In this document: piece by piece, positions 17,187 through 25,408 of the stretch
Position numbering within the stretch: position 1 is the first letter of the stretch
Layout of the letters: each line of letters opens with the position of its first letter
NCBI GenBank assembly: GCA_040768845.1
Contig: JAXGME010000002.1
Location: 1-64,000, forward strand
DNA: 64,000 nucleotides
Direction: 5' to 3'
Source of the DNA: JAEZHK01 sp040768845
Lineage (GTDB): Bacteria; Bacillota; Clostridia; Christensenellales; Aristaeellaceae
The notes under the pieces: model-generated
Seen by the model: the letters and a program-made list of their open reading frames with translations, nothing else
Told to the model about the DNA's origin: nothing
Databases searched by the model: none
Translations under genes and position numbers: made by a program

Positions 17187-18139
17187 TATTTTCCCCCTCC
17201 TGTTTGATCGATGCGTTCCAGCGTCCAGGCGAGCGTTTCGCGCAACCCCGCTTCCGGCGTCCACGCGGGTTCATAACACAGCTCCCTGCGCGCTCTTTCA
17301 AAGGAAAAGCACATATGTTCCTGGAAGAATCGGAAATCCCCTTCCGAAATTCTTCCGTCCTTATGGCGGCGTATGAGCTCGTCCGCCCCGACAAATTCCA
17401 GCTTTGCTTCACGGCAGAGGAGACGCGCGACCATGCGCACATATTCGCGGACCGGCATTGCGCGTCCGCCGGAAATGTTGTAGACCCTTCCGATGGAGGC
17501 GGGTTTCTCCAGGCACAGCGCGAATGCGTTCGCGAGGTCTTCCCGGTGCACGAACTGAATCAGCGCGCGCCCGTCTCCCGGGATCTCGACAGGCTTTCCG
17601 GCCAGCACGTCCCGGATAAAATCCATGGAGCGGCCGCCGAGATTGTCGATGGGCGGCTTACCCGCGCCCAGGATGCATGTGGGCCGGAGGATTGTACCGG
17701 GAAAGCCCTGCCCCACCGCTTCCAGAACCACTTGATCCGCACCCAGCTTGTTCAGAAAGGCTTCTCCGTTTTGCGCAAGCGGCGCGCAGGCATCCTCCTC
17801 ACAACCGGGCAGCATCGCGAGCGGGGTGTAAACGCCGGTGGAGCCGCAATGGACGTATTGGCGGATTCGGCCGGCGAATGCATCGACGATCCGCGCTGTG
17901 TTCTCCTTGCCAAAATAACCCGGGATTACGTCGACAACCGCATCGGGATGCAGCGTCCGTAAAAGCCTGTCAAAGGCGTGCACGTCCGAACGGTCCGCGC
18001 GAACATGGTTCAGACCGCCGGAAGCACCCCTGCCCTCCCGGTTTCTGGACAATACCGTCAGCCTGTGTCCGCGCCGCAGCAGCGCGCGCGTAATGCAGCC
18101 GCCAACCCAGCCGGTGCCGCTGATCACCAGGACTTCCAT
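17186..18139 (-). CDS. NAD-dependent epimerase/dehydratase (extended SDR)
   Basis: A 317-residue Rossmann protein. The N-terminus EVLVISGTGWVGG is the nucleotide-binding loop, followed by VDVIPGYFGKEN and HCGSTGVYTPL with the Ser/Tyr region. The canonical YxxxK is not clear: the equivalent stretch reads FLNKLGADQVV. RPTCILGAG, FVHREDLANAFALCL and RVYNISGG are typical of sugar-nucleotide epimerases. The ATG at 18139 is chosen; an in-frame TTG at 18145 lies nearer to AGGGGGG and could be the true start. It belongs to the carbohydrate operon and likely acts on the imported sugar or its derivative. Confidence 0.87.
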   Translation of the reverse strand: MEVLVISGTGWVGGCITRALLRRGHRLTVLSRNREGRGASGGLNHVRADRSDVHAFDRLLRTLHPDAVVDVIPGYFGKENTARIVDAFAGRIRQYVHCGSTGVYTPLAMLPGCEEDACAPLAQNGEAFLNKLGADQVVLEAVGQGFPGTILRPTCILGAGKPPIDNLGGRSMDFIRDVLAGKPVEIPGDGRALIQFVHREDLANAFALCLEKPASIGRVYNISGGRAMPVREYVRMVARLLCREAKLEFVGADELIRRHKDGRISEGDFRFFQEHMCFSFERARRELCYEPAWTPEAGLRETLAWTLERIDQTGGGK

Positions 18140-18154
18140 GAGCAAGCATCCCCC

Positions 18155-18994
18155 CTAACCTTTAAGCGCGCCGGCGGTAAGCCCGCCGGTCAGTTTCTTC
18201 TGGAATATCGCATACAATACCAGGGTGGGCAGCATGACGATAATCAATCCGGCGAACAGCGCGCCCCAATTGGTCTGATAACGGGCGGTATTCAGCAGGG
18301 ATACCAAACCTACGGAGAGCGTCTGTCGCGCGGGATTTGTAATATAGGTCAACGCGAATACATATTCATTCCAGAACGCAATAAAATTGAAAATGCTGAT
18401 CGTAATGATGCCCGGCCGTGCCATGTGCAGCATGATGCGCCAGAAAATCCAGTTGAGCGAGCACCCGTCGACGAGGCCCGCTTCCTCCATTTCACGGGGG
18501 ATCGTCTTGAAAAAGCCCGACAGGACGAAAACCGAAAACGGCAGACCGTAGGCAATATAGACGAGCCCGAGGCCCAAGAGCGAATTCAAAAGGTTGAACT
18601 GCTTCAGTACGAGAAACGTGGGAATGACGCCCAAAATGGTCGGAATCATCATGCCGGCCATGTACAGATTGACAAGGTGCCCGCCCAGCCGGAAGCGAAA
18701 ACGCGTTGCGACATAGGCGGTGGAAGCCGCCAGCACATCCAGCAGCAACACCACGCTCACCGTTATCCACAGGGAGTTAAAAAAGTTCTGCCCGATGTTC
18801 CCCTTGACCCAGGCGGTCGCGTAATTTTCAAACGCCAGCGTTTCCGGCAGCGCCCACGCGTCGCGGTAAAACTCCAGATTGGTTTTGAACGACGTGCATA
18901 CCGCCCATGCCAGCGGGAAAAGCACCAGAAGCGAGTACAGGATCAGCGTAAGGCGCACCCATATATTTGAGAGCCGTCCACCAACGGTTTTCAT
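18155..18994 (-). CDS. Carbohydrate ABC transporter permease (MalG type)
   Basis: A 279-residue inner-membrane protein with about six transmembrane helices. The first covers residues 16-36 (TLILYSLLVLFPLAWAV). The EAA loop that contacts the ATPase reads EEAGLVDGCSLNWIFWRIML. Start choice: the ATG at 19003 abuts AGGAG with no spacing, whereas the ATG at 18994 is nine bases away, so the latter is preferred. It lies 12 bases behind the interrupted partner permease. No ATPase gene is in the operon, so it probably uses a shared MsmX-type ATPase. Confidence 0.93.
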   Translation of the reverse strand: MKTVGGRLSNIWVRLTLILYSLLVLFPLAWAVCTSFKTNLEFYRDAWALPETLAFENYATAWVKGNIGQNFFNSLWITVSVVLLLDVLAASTAYVATRFRFRLGGHLVNLYMAGMMIPTILGVIPTFLVLKQFNLLNSLLGLGLVYIAYGLPFSVFVLSGFFKTIPREMEEAGLVDGCSLNWIFWRIMLHMARPGIITISIFNFIAFWNEYVFALTYITNPARQTLSVGLVSLLNTARYQTNWGALFAGLIIVMLPTLVLYAIFQKKLTGGLTAGALKG

Positions 18995-19006
18995 CGCGCT
19001 CATCTC

Positions 19007-19894
19007 CTAGTATTCGATCGTCTCGCGCCGTGTCAGGCGCAAAAAGGCCAGGGAAGATGCGACCAGAATCAGGAATATGCAGATGCCAATTGCCGCGCCG
19101 TAGCCGAATTTGCTGTTGAGAAAAGCGTTTTTATACATATACGTCGTTAAAAGCTCGCTGGCGCGGGCGGGCGCGCCGTTGGTGGTTATGTTCACCAACG
19201 TAAAGGTGCCGCTGAATGCGTTGACCACGAAGAACACCAGCGAAATCCGAATGGTCTCCCAGATCAATGGAATGATGATATGGATCGTCTGTCGCCAGAG
19301 GCCCGCGCCGTCCAGCGAAGCCGACTCGAAAACGCTCTACGGAATATTCTCTATGGCGGCGATAAAGAGCACCATATAATACCCCATGGACATCCAGATC
19401 CAGGGGACGCTCAGTGCGCCGATGACGGTTTCAATATCCCCCAGCCAAGCGCGTGCCAGAAAGCCCAGGCCAAGGGTCTTCAATAACCCATTAAACAGAC
19501 CGAAGGTCGGGTTGAAGATAAACGTCCACAGGAGCGCGACGATGACGATCGACAGCATATTGGGGAAGAAAAACACAATGCGGTAAAGTTCACGTTCACG
19601 CAGCGAGCGGCGGGTAATATTGACCGCAAAAAAGAGGGAGATGGTCATGGTGGCTGCCAACCCGATGAGGAAGAGCTTCAGGTTGTTGACCAGCGCCTTG
19701 CCCGCGATGGGGTCGGCAAACAGTTGGCTGTAATTTACCGGACCGGCAAGCGGGATGTTCTTTGTAAAGCCGTTCCAGTTGGAAAAACTCAGGTATATAT
19801 TGTAAAAAAAGGGAAGAATGGCAAAAGCGATAAAGATCGCGAGCGTCGGCAGCGCATACAGGCAAAACAGGCGCTTTCTCTGGCGGGTCAGCAT
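19007..19894 (-). pseudogene. Carbohydrate ABC permease (MalF type) interrupted by in-frame TAG
   Basis: The reading frame is otherwise intact over 295 codons with six expected membrane helices, but codon 186 is TAG (19337-19339, minus strand). The break falls in the EAA loop: AAIENIP, stop, then SVFESASLDGAGLWRQT. Relatives normally have a residue such as Gln or Lys there, so a single CAG-to-TAG change explains it. Both halves remain in the same frame with no other decay, so the change is recent, suppressed or a sequencing error. AGGAGG precedes the ATG at 19894. Without full-length product the importer should fail. Confidence 0.85.
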
Positions 19895-19911
19895 GGTTGC
19901 CTCCTTCTGTA

Positions 19912-19949
19912 TCTCCCGACCGGCCGCCGCTGGGCGGCCGGTCGGGAGA
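19912..19949 (-). promoter_or_regulatory. Strong intercistronic hairpin after the solute-binding protein gene
   Basis: TCTCCCGACCGGCCGCC and its exact complement form a 17-bp stem with a 4-base loop between the binding-protein stop and the permease ribosome site. There is no T-tract. Such hairpins often protect upstream mRNA so that binding protein outnumbers permease. Confidence 0.65.
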
Positions 19950-19959
19950 CGCGCACAAA

Positions 19960-21285
19960 TCAATGGACGGCGATCTTGACGACACTGGAATCGTTGCGCA
20001 GACTGTCGTACTGGGCCTGTACGGCGTCACAGAACTGATCGACCGTGATCTGACGCAGCACGATCAAAGTCAGATTGTCGTCGATGACATCGTAAAGCGA
20101 GCGATAAAGCACCTCCCCCAGGTTCTCCACAAAGGCGACCCCTTCGCCGTTGGCGGTGGCGATGGCATCCTGAAGTACCGGGCTGTAGCACGCTTTCGCG
20201 CTTTCAGAGAGGTCTTTCAGATAAGAAATCATGCCGGCGTGCGCATAAGCCACCTGACCCGCTTCAGCGTAGATGAACTTGATAAAGTTCATGCCGCCTT
20301 CGGGGTTCTTGGCGTCGGTGGGTACGCCAAAGTAGCTCTGGTATTTGCACACGTAATTATTGCCCTCGGCGTCGGCCACCGGAACGGGGCAAAAGCCCAG
20401 TTCAAAGCCCTCGGGAATGCTGGCGGCCATTTCGTTTTCAAGCCAGGTGCCGCAGGGAATAAACGCAACCCGGCCATTCAAAAACTCCATCTGGGCCTCG
20501 GTGTGGTTCAGCGCGGTCGTTCCGTCGAGAATGTATCCCTTTTCGGAAAGGTCATACAGGTTCTGGACCGCCTGCCGGACGGCTTCGCTATGCCAGGGAT
20601 CTTCCGCACCCAGATACATGCAGTCCACATAGGCCTGCCTGCCGCCGTGTGCGGCGATTGCCTGCAGAAGGTACCCCCAGATCATATAGGTCGGGTACAG
20701 GCCCTGATAGGCCAACGGCGCGATGCCCTCGGCTTTGATCTTCTCGCAAAGCGTCAGGAACTCGTCCCACGTTTTGGGCACCTCCCAGCCCTTTTCGCGG
20801 AACAGCGCCTTGTTGTACCACCAGGCCTCGAAACCCGTGTCGCTGGGGGCGACTCGGATCGCGCCGTCGACCGTGATCATGTCCAGATCGGATGGGGTAA
20901 ACAGATCGCGGTAGGTCCGACCGGCATCGTCGCCGTCCACAGGGGAATCGAACAGCGGCGTGAGGTCCTGAAACAGCCCGCTTTGCGCGGCTTCAAAAAG
21001 GGTGAACTCGCCCATGTTGGGCAGCACACAGTCCGGCGGTGTGCCGGCGATCAGGTTGACGCGCAGGCGTTCGTGGTTGAGCGAATCAATGTCGGTCGTC
21101 AGGTTGTACTCCGGATAAGCGGCTTGAAACTGTGGGATGATCTCGTTCCATACGCCTTCGTAGCCGCCTGTGAACAGCGAAAGCGACAGGTCCTCCTTCG
21201 TTTCTGCCAGGGCGGCGGTAAACGTACCGAGCAGCAACAGGAAGGAGAGCAGGAATGCGAGCAATCGGGTACGAGATTTTCGCAT
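19960..21285 (-). CDS. Extracellular solute (sugar)-binding protein, family 1
   Basis: A 441-residue exported binding protein for the carbohydrate importer. The signal sequence (residues 1-28) is LLAFLLSFLLLLGTFTAALA followed by ETKED. Family features include VWNEIIPQFQAAYPEYNL, WWYNKALFREKGWEVPKTWDEF and GGMNFIKFIY. No lipobox cysteine is seen, which is unusual for a Gram-positive binding protein; anchoring is unclear. AAGGAGG lies seven bases before the ATG. A strong hairpin follows the stop. Confidence 0.92.
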   Translation of the reverse strand: MRKSRTRLLAFLLSFLLLLGTFTAALAETKEDLSLSLFTGGYEGVWNEIIPQFQAAYPEYNLTTDIDSLNHERLRVNLIAGTPPDCVLPNMGEFTLFEAAQSGLFQDLTPLFDSPVDGDDAGRTYRDLFTPSDLDMITVDGAIRVAPSDTGFEAWWYNKALFREKGWEVPKTWDEFLTLCEKIKAEGIAPLAYQGLYPTYMIWGYLLQAIAAHGGRQAYVDCMYLGAEDPWHSEAVRQAVQNLYDLSEKGYILDGTTALNHTEAQMEFLNGRVAFIPCGTWLENEMAASIPEGFELGFCPVPVADAEGNNYVCKYQSYFGVPTDAKNPEGGMNFIKFIYAEAGQVAYAHAGMISYLKDLSESAKACYSPVLQDAIATANGEGVAFVENLGEVLYRSLYDVIDDNLTLIVLRQITVDQFCDAVQAQYDSLRNDSSVVKIAVH

Positions 21286-21337
21286 TGGGGATTCCTCCTT
21301 GTATCATATTAATCGCGGCCTATGCCTGCGATTGACA

Positions 21338-22492
21338 TCAAGGCTTGATGAGCACCTTCATGCTGTTTCCCTCCAGGCTTTTTATAAGGGCCTCCCCGGC
21401 GTGATCCAGCGGGAAAACATGGCTGATGAAGCGTGTCCACGGAAACATATCCAGCGTGCGAAGCATCATGTCCATGCTGTCCTGATATCCCGTGTGCGCG
21501 TGGTTGCACATCCCTATGATGCGGAGATTCTTCGAGCAGATTTCATGGATATTGATGGGTGTCGAGCCGCAATCGACAAAATTGCCCGGCTCAAGGTACA
21601 TGCCGGCCTTGCGCAGCATCCGAAGCCCCTCCTTCACGACGTGCGGCCTGCCCACACATTCCACGCACAGGTCCGCGCCCCGGCCGCCGGTATTTTGCCT
21701 CACCAGTTCCACCCGCTCGTCTTCGGTGGTTTTGTTGACGTTCAGCGCAATATCCGCGCCAAACGCGCGCGCCAATTCAAGCTTGTAGTCGGATATGTCG
21801 GTGGCGATGATCTTGCCCGCGCCCATCATGCGCGCCTTGATGATGTGGGCCAGACCCAATGGCCCCACCCCCTGAACGACCAGCGTATCGTTGAAATTGA
21901 ACCCCTCGCGCGAGAAGCCGTTAAACTCCTTGGCCTTGTCCAGCGTATAGGTCACGCACATGACTTCGGCCAGCGCGGCGATGTCATCGGGCAGGCCCTC
22001 CGGAACTTTGTATAGCCGCGTCCCCGGTTCAATATAGATGTATTCCGCGAAACCGCCGTACAGGTGGTTTGCGTCGTCGCAGGAGCGCATGTTTCCATAA
22101 CTGAACAGCAGGTGATCGCACCAGGGATAGTTGGGAAAGTTTTTGCAGTACCAGCACTTTCCGCACACAACATCCGGGCACATCGTCACGCGATCGCCGG
22201 GCTTGAGGCGCGCGCCGCCAAATTCCAGCATGCGCGAGCCCTCTTCGTCAATTTCTTCGATCACCATTACATTTTCATGGCCCTGAATGATCGGGTAGGG
22301 AATGTTGATTTCGTTGTTGGTTCCCTTATACTGGACGCTCTCACCCTGATAACTGTGCTTATCCGTACCGCAGACGCCGGAGGCCTTTACACGGGCAATC
22401 GCGGCCCCGCTGCCCAGGGCGGGCATGGGGAATTCACGAATCTCAATGCAGCCTGGCGCGGCCAGTACAGCGGCTTTTACCATGGTGCTCAT
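21338..22492 (-). CDS. Zinc-dependent alcohol/polyol dehydrogenase
   Basis: A 384-residue medium-chain dehydrogenase. The catalytic zinc set is visible in SGVCGTDKHSYQG and QGHENVMVIEE. The structural-zinc loop is CGKCWYCKNFPNYPWC. The Rossmann motif VVQGVGPLGLAHI follows at about 200. The start at 22492 puts AAAAGGAG seven bases upstream; an ATG at 22498 is too close. It sits second in the operon, 13 bases after lacI, and probably oxidises the imported sugar or polyol. Confidence 0.92.
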   Translation of the reverse strand: MSTMVKAAVLAAPGCIEIREFPMPALGSGAAIARVKASGVCGTDKHSYQGESVQYKGTNNEINIPYPIIQGHENVMVIEEIDEEGSRMLEFGGARLKPGDRVTMCPDVVCGKCWYCKNFPNYPWCDHLLFSYGNMRSCDDANHLYGGFAEYIYIEPGTRLYKVPEGLPDDIAALAEVMCVTYTLDKAKEFNGFSREGFNFNDTLVVQGVGPLGLAHIIKARMMGAGKIIATDISDYKLELARAFGADIALNVNKTTEDERVELVRQNTGGRGADLCVECVGRPHVVKEGLRMLRKAGMYLEPGNFVDCGSTPINIHEICSKNLRIIGMCNHAHTGYQDSMDMMLRTLDMFPWTRFISHVFPLDHAGEALIKSLEGNSMKVLIKP

Positions 22493-22505
22493 ACTCATTC
22501 TCCTT

Positions 22506-23546
22506 TTATTTTTCATGTTCCCGCATCACGGAAATGCTGCCGGGAAAAGAGGAGCTCTCCCGTATGATCAGCTTGCCGGGAAGCTGAATGCGAGGATTGT
22601 CTATCTGCTTTCCGTTCACCAGTTCCATCAGCATGCAGGCGCTTTCCTCCGCCATCTGCTTTTTGGGCAAGGCGACCGTCGAAAGCGCTGGAATCATGAA
22701 GCGCGCTTCCGCGATGTCGTCGACGCCGACGATTGCCGCATCGTCCGGTACGCGCAGGTTCCGCTCATACAGGGCGCGGAGAAAACCGGCGGCAATGCGG
22801 TCGGTCGAACAGAAGACCGAAAAGGGCGCGGGAACTCTTTCCGCCGCCATCAATCCGGCGTTATACCCATCATCCATGCCAAAGCAATTGTGAAATACAA
22901 AGCGCTGGTCCACCTCGCGGCGCGCCTCCCGCATCGCGCGCACATAACCCTCGTAGCGCTCGGTTGTGGGTGAAATGCCGTTCGGGCCGTTGACGCAGAG
23001 AACCGGGCGTTCCGGCAGGCATTCCAGCAGGTGGCGCGTGGCGTCGTAACCCACTGCGCGGTTATCCGGCACCACGTAGTAATCCTCGACTTCAGAAAAA
23101 CGGCGGCCAAACAGGACGAAGGGCATTCTGTGTTTGCGCAGAAATGGAATGCTGTCCTTTGAGTTCTGAGAAAGATCCATGATGCAGCCCGCGGCATTCA
23201 GCGAAACCAGCTGTTTGACAGCGTTCATTTCCTTTTCGGGGTTTTCAAACGAGTTGAAGAGCAGCGTCTGATAGCCCGCTTTGCCAAGCTCCGCTTCGCA
23301 CGCCTGCAACACATGGGAAAAAAACGGCTGGGACAGATCCGATACGACGATGCCCACCATGCGGCTTTGCGAACGCCGAATCTGTGCTGCCATAAAATTG
23401 GGTACGTAGCCAATTTCTTCCGCGGTGGCATGCACCCTCGCCCGCGTTTCCTGCGATAAATTCCCGCTGCCGTTCAAGGCCTTGGAAACCGTCGGAACGC
23501 TCAAATTCATCCGTTTTGCGATATCCCGTATGGTCGGATTCTTCAT
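22506..23546 (-). CDS. LacI-family transcriptional regulator
   Basis: A 346-residue regulator. The N-terminal helix-turn-helix and hinge read PTIRDIAKRMNLSVPTVSKALNGSG, then GYVPNFMAAQIRRS. The periplasmic-binding-like core starts MVGIVVSDLSQPFFS and includes GVDDIAEARFMIPALSTV. It is the first gene of the minus-strand carbohydrate operon and should repress it in the absence of ligand. Two copies of a LacI-like operator lie upstream, one overlapping its own -10. The ATG at 23546 is chosen because homologues begin just before PTIRDIA; an in-frame GTG at 23558 is less likely. Confidence 0.95.
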   Translation of the reverse strand: MKNPTIRDIAKRMNLSVPTVSKALNGSGNLSQETRARVHATAEEIGYVPNFMAAQIRRSQSRMVGIVVSDLSQPFFSHVLQACEAELGKAGYQTLLFNSFENPEKEMNAVKQLVSLNAAGCIMDLSQNSKDSIPFLRKHRMPFVLFGRRFSEVEDYYVVPDNRAVGYDATRHLLECLPERPVLCVNGPNGISPTTERYEGYVRAMREARREVDQRFVFHNCFGMDDGYNAGLMAAERVPAPFSVFCSTDRIAAGFLRALYERNLRVPDDAAIVGVDDIAEARFMIPALSTVALPKKQMAEESACMLMELVNGKQIDNPRIQLPGKLIIRESSSFPGSISVMREHEK

Positions 23547-23567
23547 TTTTACACACACCTTCTTACG

Positions 23568-23595
23568 AGTATAACGTTTGCCTCGGTTGCCTCAA
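23568..23595 (-). promoter_or_regulatory. Promoter and overlapping LacI-type operator (copy 1)
   Basis: On the minus strand TTGAGG (23590-23595), 16 bases and TATACT (23568-23573). AGGCAAACGTTATACT (23568-23583) overlaps the -10 and has the central-CG look of LacI-family operators. Bound repressor would block the promoter. Confidence 0.65.
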
Positions 23596-23643
23596 AAAAC
23601 CCCTTTGTCGATTATAGAAAAGTCGCGCTAAAGGGGGAAAGTT

Positions 23644-23659
23644 AGTATAACGTTTGCCT
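23644..23659 (-). promoter_or_regulatory. LacI-type operator (copy 2)
   Basis: An exact 16-base repeat of the operator at 23568-23583, 76 bases upstream. There is no good -35 next to this copy, so it is more likely an auxiliary repressor site (looping) than a promoter. Confidence 0.6.
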
Positions 23660-24094
23660 TACTACACATTTATTATATTACGGCGCATACTCTTTGTAAA
23701 TACCCTTAATGTTAATTATTTTGTCTATTGTCGTGGATTATCCATGTTATGACAAGTAAATAGCTGGCTAGTTTTCCCTTCATCAGAAGAATACGCTAAA
23801 TTAATGTTATTTTCGCCGAGCAAAGTGCCATCCCGTTGTACAGTCAATTGGTAAAAATTGTTTCCCAACGCGGTTGCAGGAACTTCAGAAGGCCGCTTTG
23901 GCCGCTATCGCCATCACCGCCGCCGGAACGCAACCATTGCCATCGAGAAGATCGAGGCAAACGGGGTGTCCGATCCCAAAGCGGCGGTCAGGGCAATAGC
24001 GGAATGCATCGAAATCAGTTTGTAGCAGGTATTTCACGAAGAATGCGGCGCGCCTTCCCGTTTGAGTGCCCTACGGAGAAGACCGTCCAGATCG
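23660..24094. other. AT-rich intergenic tract without a recognisable gene
   Basis: Base composition drops sharply from about 23660 to 23860. From about 23870 a GC-richer stretch on the plus strand can be read as a short open frame ending at 24027 (GRYRHHRRRNATIAIEKIEA, stop after AECIEISL). It has no start signal and I do not recognise it; it may be a gene remnant. Confidence 0.4.
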
Positions 24095-24643
24095 CTATCC
24101 CGCATAATGAGCCGCCTCCAATTCCTTCCCGATCCGCTTCCGTGCATTAAAAAGTCTGCTTTTCACGGTGCCCTGGGGCAGTTTAAGCGTGTATGCGATG
24201 TCTGGAACGCCCATGCCCAGGTCGTAGGACAGGGTGACGGGGATCCTCAATCTGTCCGGCTGCGCAGCAACGGCCTCATGAACCAGGCGGGTTTCCTCCA
24301 GGGGCAGATATGCCTCCGCCGGATCGCCGTCCCCGGGGACGGCGTCGTCCAGCGGCGCTTCGGGCGCGAGGCGCTTTCTCCGGGCGAACCTGCGCTTTCT
24401 GCGCCTCCAGAGGTTTGCCGCGATGGCCAGCATCAACCCGGTCGGATTTGCCTCCCGGCACAGCTTCTCCCGTCGATGGAACGCTTCCAGGAAGGTATCC
24501 TGAAACAGGTCGTCAGCATCCTGCTGGTTCCAGATCAGGCTGCGGCAAAACTTGTACACCGGATCGCCGCAACTGTCCATCAGCCTGGCGCATGCCTTGC
24601 GCGCGGTTCCGTCCATCGGATTTGATTCGTTCGTACTGTCCAC
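24095..24643 (-). CDS. ECF-type RNA polymerase sigma factor
   Basis: A 182-residue sigma-70 family protein. Region 2 contains QQDADDLFQDTFLEAFHR (core binding and -10 recognition). Region 4 is PVTLSYDLGMGVPDIAYTL, then PQGTVKSRLFNARKRIGKE, a helix-turn-helix that reads the -35. Length fits ECF factors. The GTG at 24643 is chosen because AAAGGTGA is five bases upstream; an in-frame GTG at 24652 overlaps that site. No anti-sigma gene is adjacent. It lies inside the decayed patch and may be cargo of a former element. Confidence 0.82.
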   Translation of the reverse strand: MDSTNESNPMDGTARKACARLMDSCGDPVYKFCRSLIWNQQDADDLFQDTFLEAFHRREKLCREANPTGLMLAIAANLWRRRKRRFARRKRLAPEAPLDDAVPGDGDPAEAYLPLEETRLVHEAVAAQPDRLRIPVTLSYDLGMGVPDIAYTLKLPQGTVKSRLFNARKRIGKELEAAHYAG

Positions 24644-24672
24644 TCGCGTCACCTTTCAAATGCCCCGTCTGC

Positions 24673-24975
24673 CTATAGATCGTCGCGAGGCAGCAATCGG
24701 TTCATTTTGTTGTGGAAGTTTATTAAACAGCTCTGACAGGGTGCTCCGTAGATTATCAGCTTTATTTCGCCAGACACAACACAAATTCGCTTAAGCAGCT
24801 TCATAATCGCTTCCGGGGTCTTTCCAGCCGCCTTTAACTTGGTCAGCACTTTCGCGTAAGTCATCTTGCGGATGCGCCGAGTGGTTCCGCCTTTTTCCTT
24901 CTCCGCTTCAAGCGTTATCAAAGCCCAACTCCCCTTGGTGACTTTAATGGGTTTCGGAATGAGCTTACGGCACAT
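24673..24975 (-). CDS. Hypothetical small basic protein
   Basis: A 100-residue frame rich in Lys and Arg, with SWALITLEAEKEKGGTTRRI, MTYAKVLTKLKAAGKTPEA and a C-terminal CQSCLINFHNKMN. It matches no family I recognise. There is no convincing ribosome site before the ATG. It ends 29 bases before the sigma-factor start, so the two could be co-transcribed. Base composition is lower in GC than that of the neighbours. It may be a relic or chance frame. Confidence 0.35.
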   Translation of the reverse strand: MCRKLIPKPIKVTKGSWALITLEAEKEKGGTTRRIRKMTYAKVLTKLKAAGKTPEAIMKLLKRICVVSGEIKLIIYGAPCQSCLINFHNKMNRLLPRDDL

Positions 24976-25147
24976 GGCGATGCGGAAACAGCCATCAAAA
25001 AGAGATGAGGATCGTAACCGCCCCGCTAAAGCACGATTCCACTCAGCAAGCGTACGTTCGAGGCGCTGTCAGAATTGATGTCCGATAGCATGAAGCCGTG
25101 GATATGACGGGAAATGACGGAGGGAGACGGACGTATGAGGCACTTCG

Positions 25148-25360
25148 GTGTCAAGCACAGATTGCGACAAAGGACGTGCAGATCCCTGCAGGGGCCTGCA
25201 CGTCCTCCGGCACGCGTTTGCGACGAACTGCTACTACCGGGGCCGTGATATTAAGATTCTGTCAAAACTTCTTGGGCGCGCCGATGTGAACATCACTTAC
25301 AACCCATGCATCCATTTGTCCGGAGACGCCCTTGATGAAATGAAGGCCGTCATCAGCTAA
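25148..25360 (+). pseudogene. Decayed tyrosine-recombinase (integrase) C-terminal fragment
   Basis: About 55 codons match the end of a phage/ICE-type integrase: LHVLRHAFATNCYYRGRD, then ILSKLLGRADVNIT. The catalytic Arg-His pair of HxLRH is kept. The usual LGH histidine is Arg here, and the catalytic tyrosine position reads Cys (NPCIH for NxYxH). The N-terminal catalytic region is missing. It points toward tRNA-Trp, 48 bases away, a classic integration site. Confidence 0.75.
25172..25205. repeat. Inverted repeat within the integrase remnant
   Basis: GGACGTGCAG (25172-25181) and CTGCACGTCC (25196-25205) are exact complements, enclosing a smaller palindrome CCCTGCAGGG. It falls at the upstream edge of the recognisable integrase sequence and may mark a deletion junction. 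Confidence 0.5.
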
Positions 25361-25408
25361 CTGAACAGAAAATCAGCATCCCGTTGTAGCGGAACGCTGA
25401 TAATTTTG

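Noticed and set aside
19007..19267. The permease 3' part as an independent small membrane protein
   Set aside because: It has no ribosome site at its first ATG, and the frame is continuous with the upstream half except for the single TAG.
23836..24150. A 104-codon plus-strand frame in the AT-rich gap
   Set aside because: Proline/arginine-rich without a ribosome site, and it overlaps the end of the sigma-factor gene. Another frame there (ending 24027) looks more protein-like but also lacks a start.
25148..25360. The integrase fragment as a functional small recombinase
   Set aside because: It lacks the N-terminal catalytic region, and the LGH histidine and catalytic tyrosine are replaced, so it was recorded as a pseudogene.
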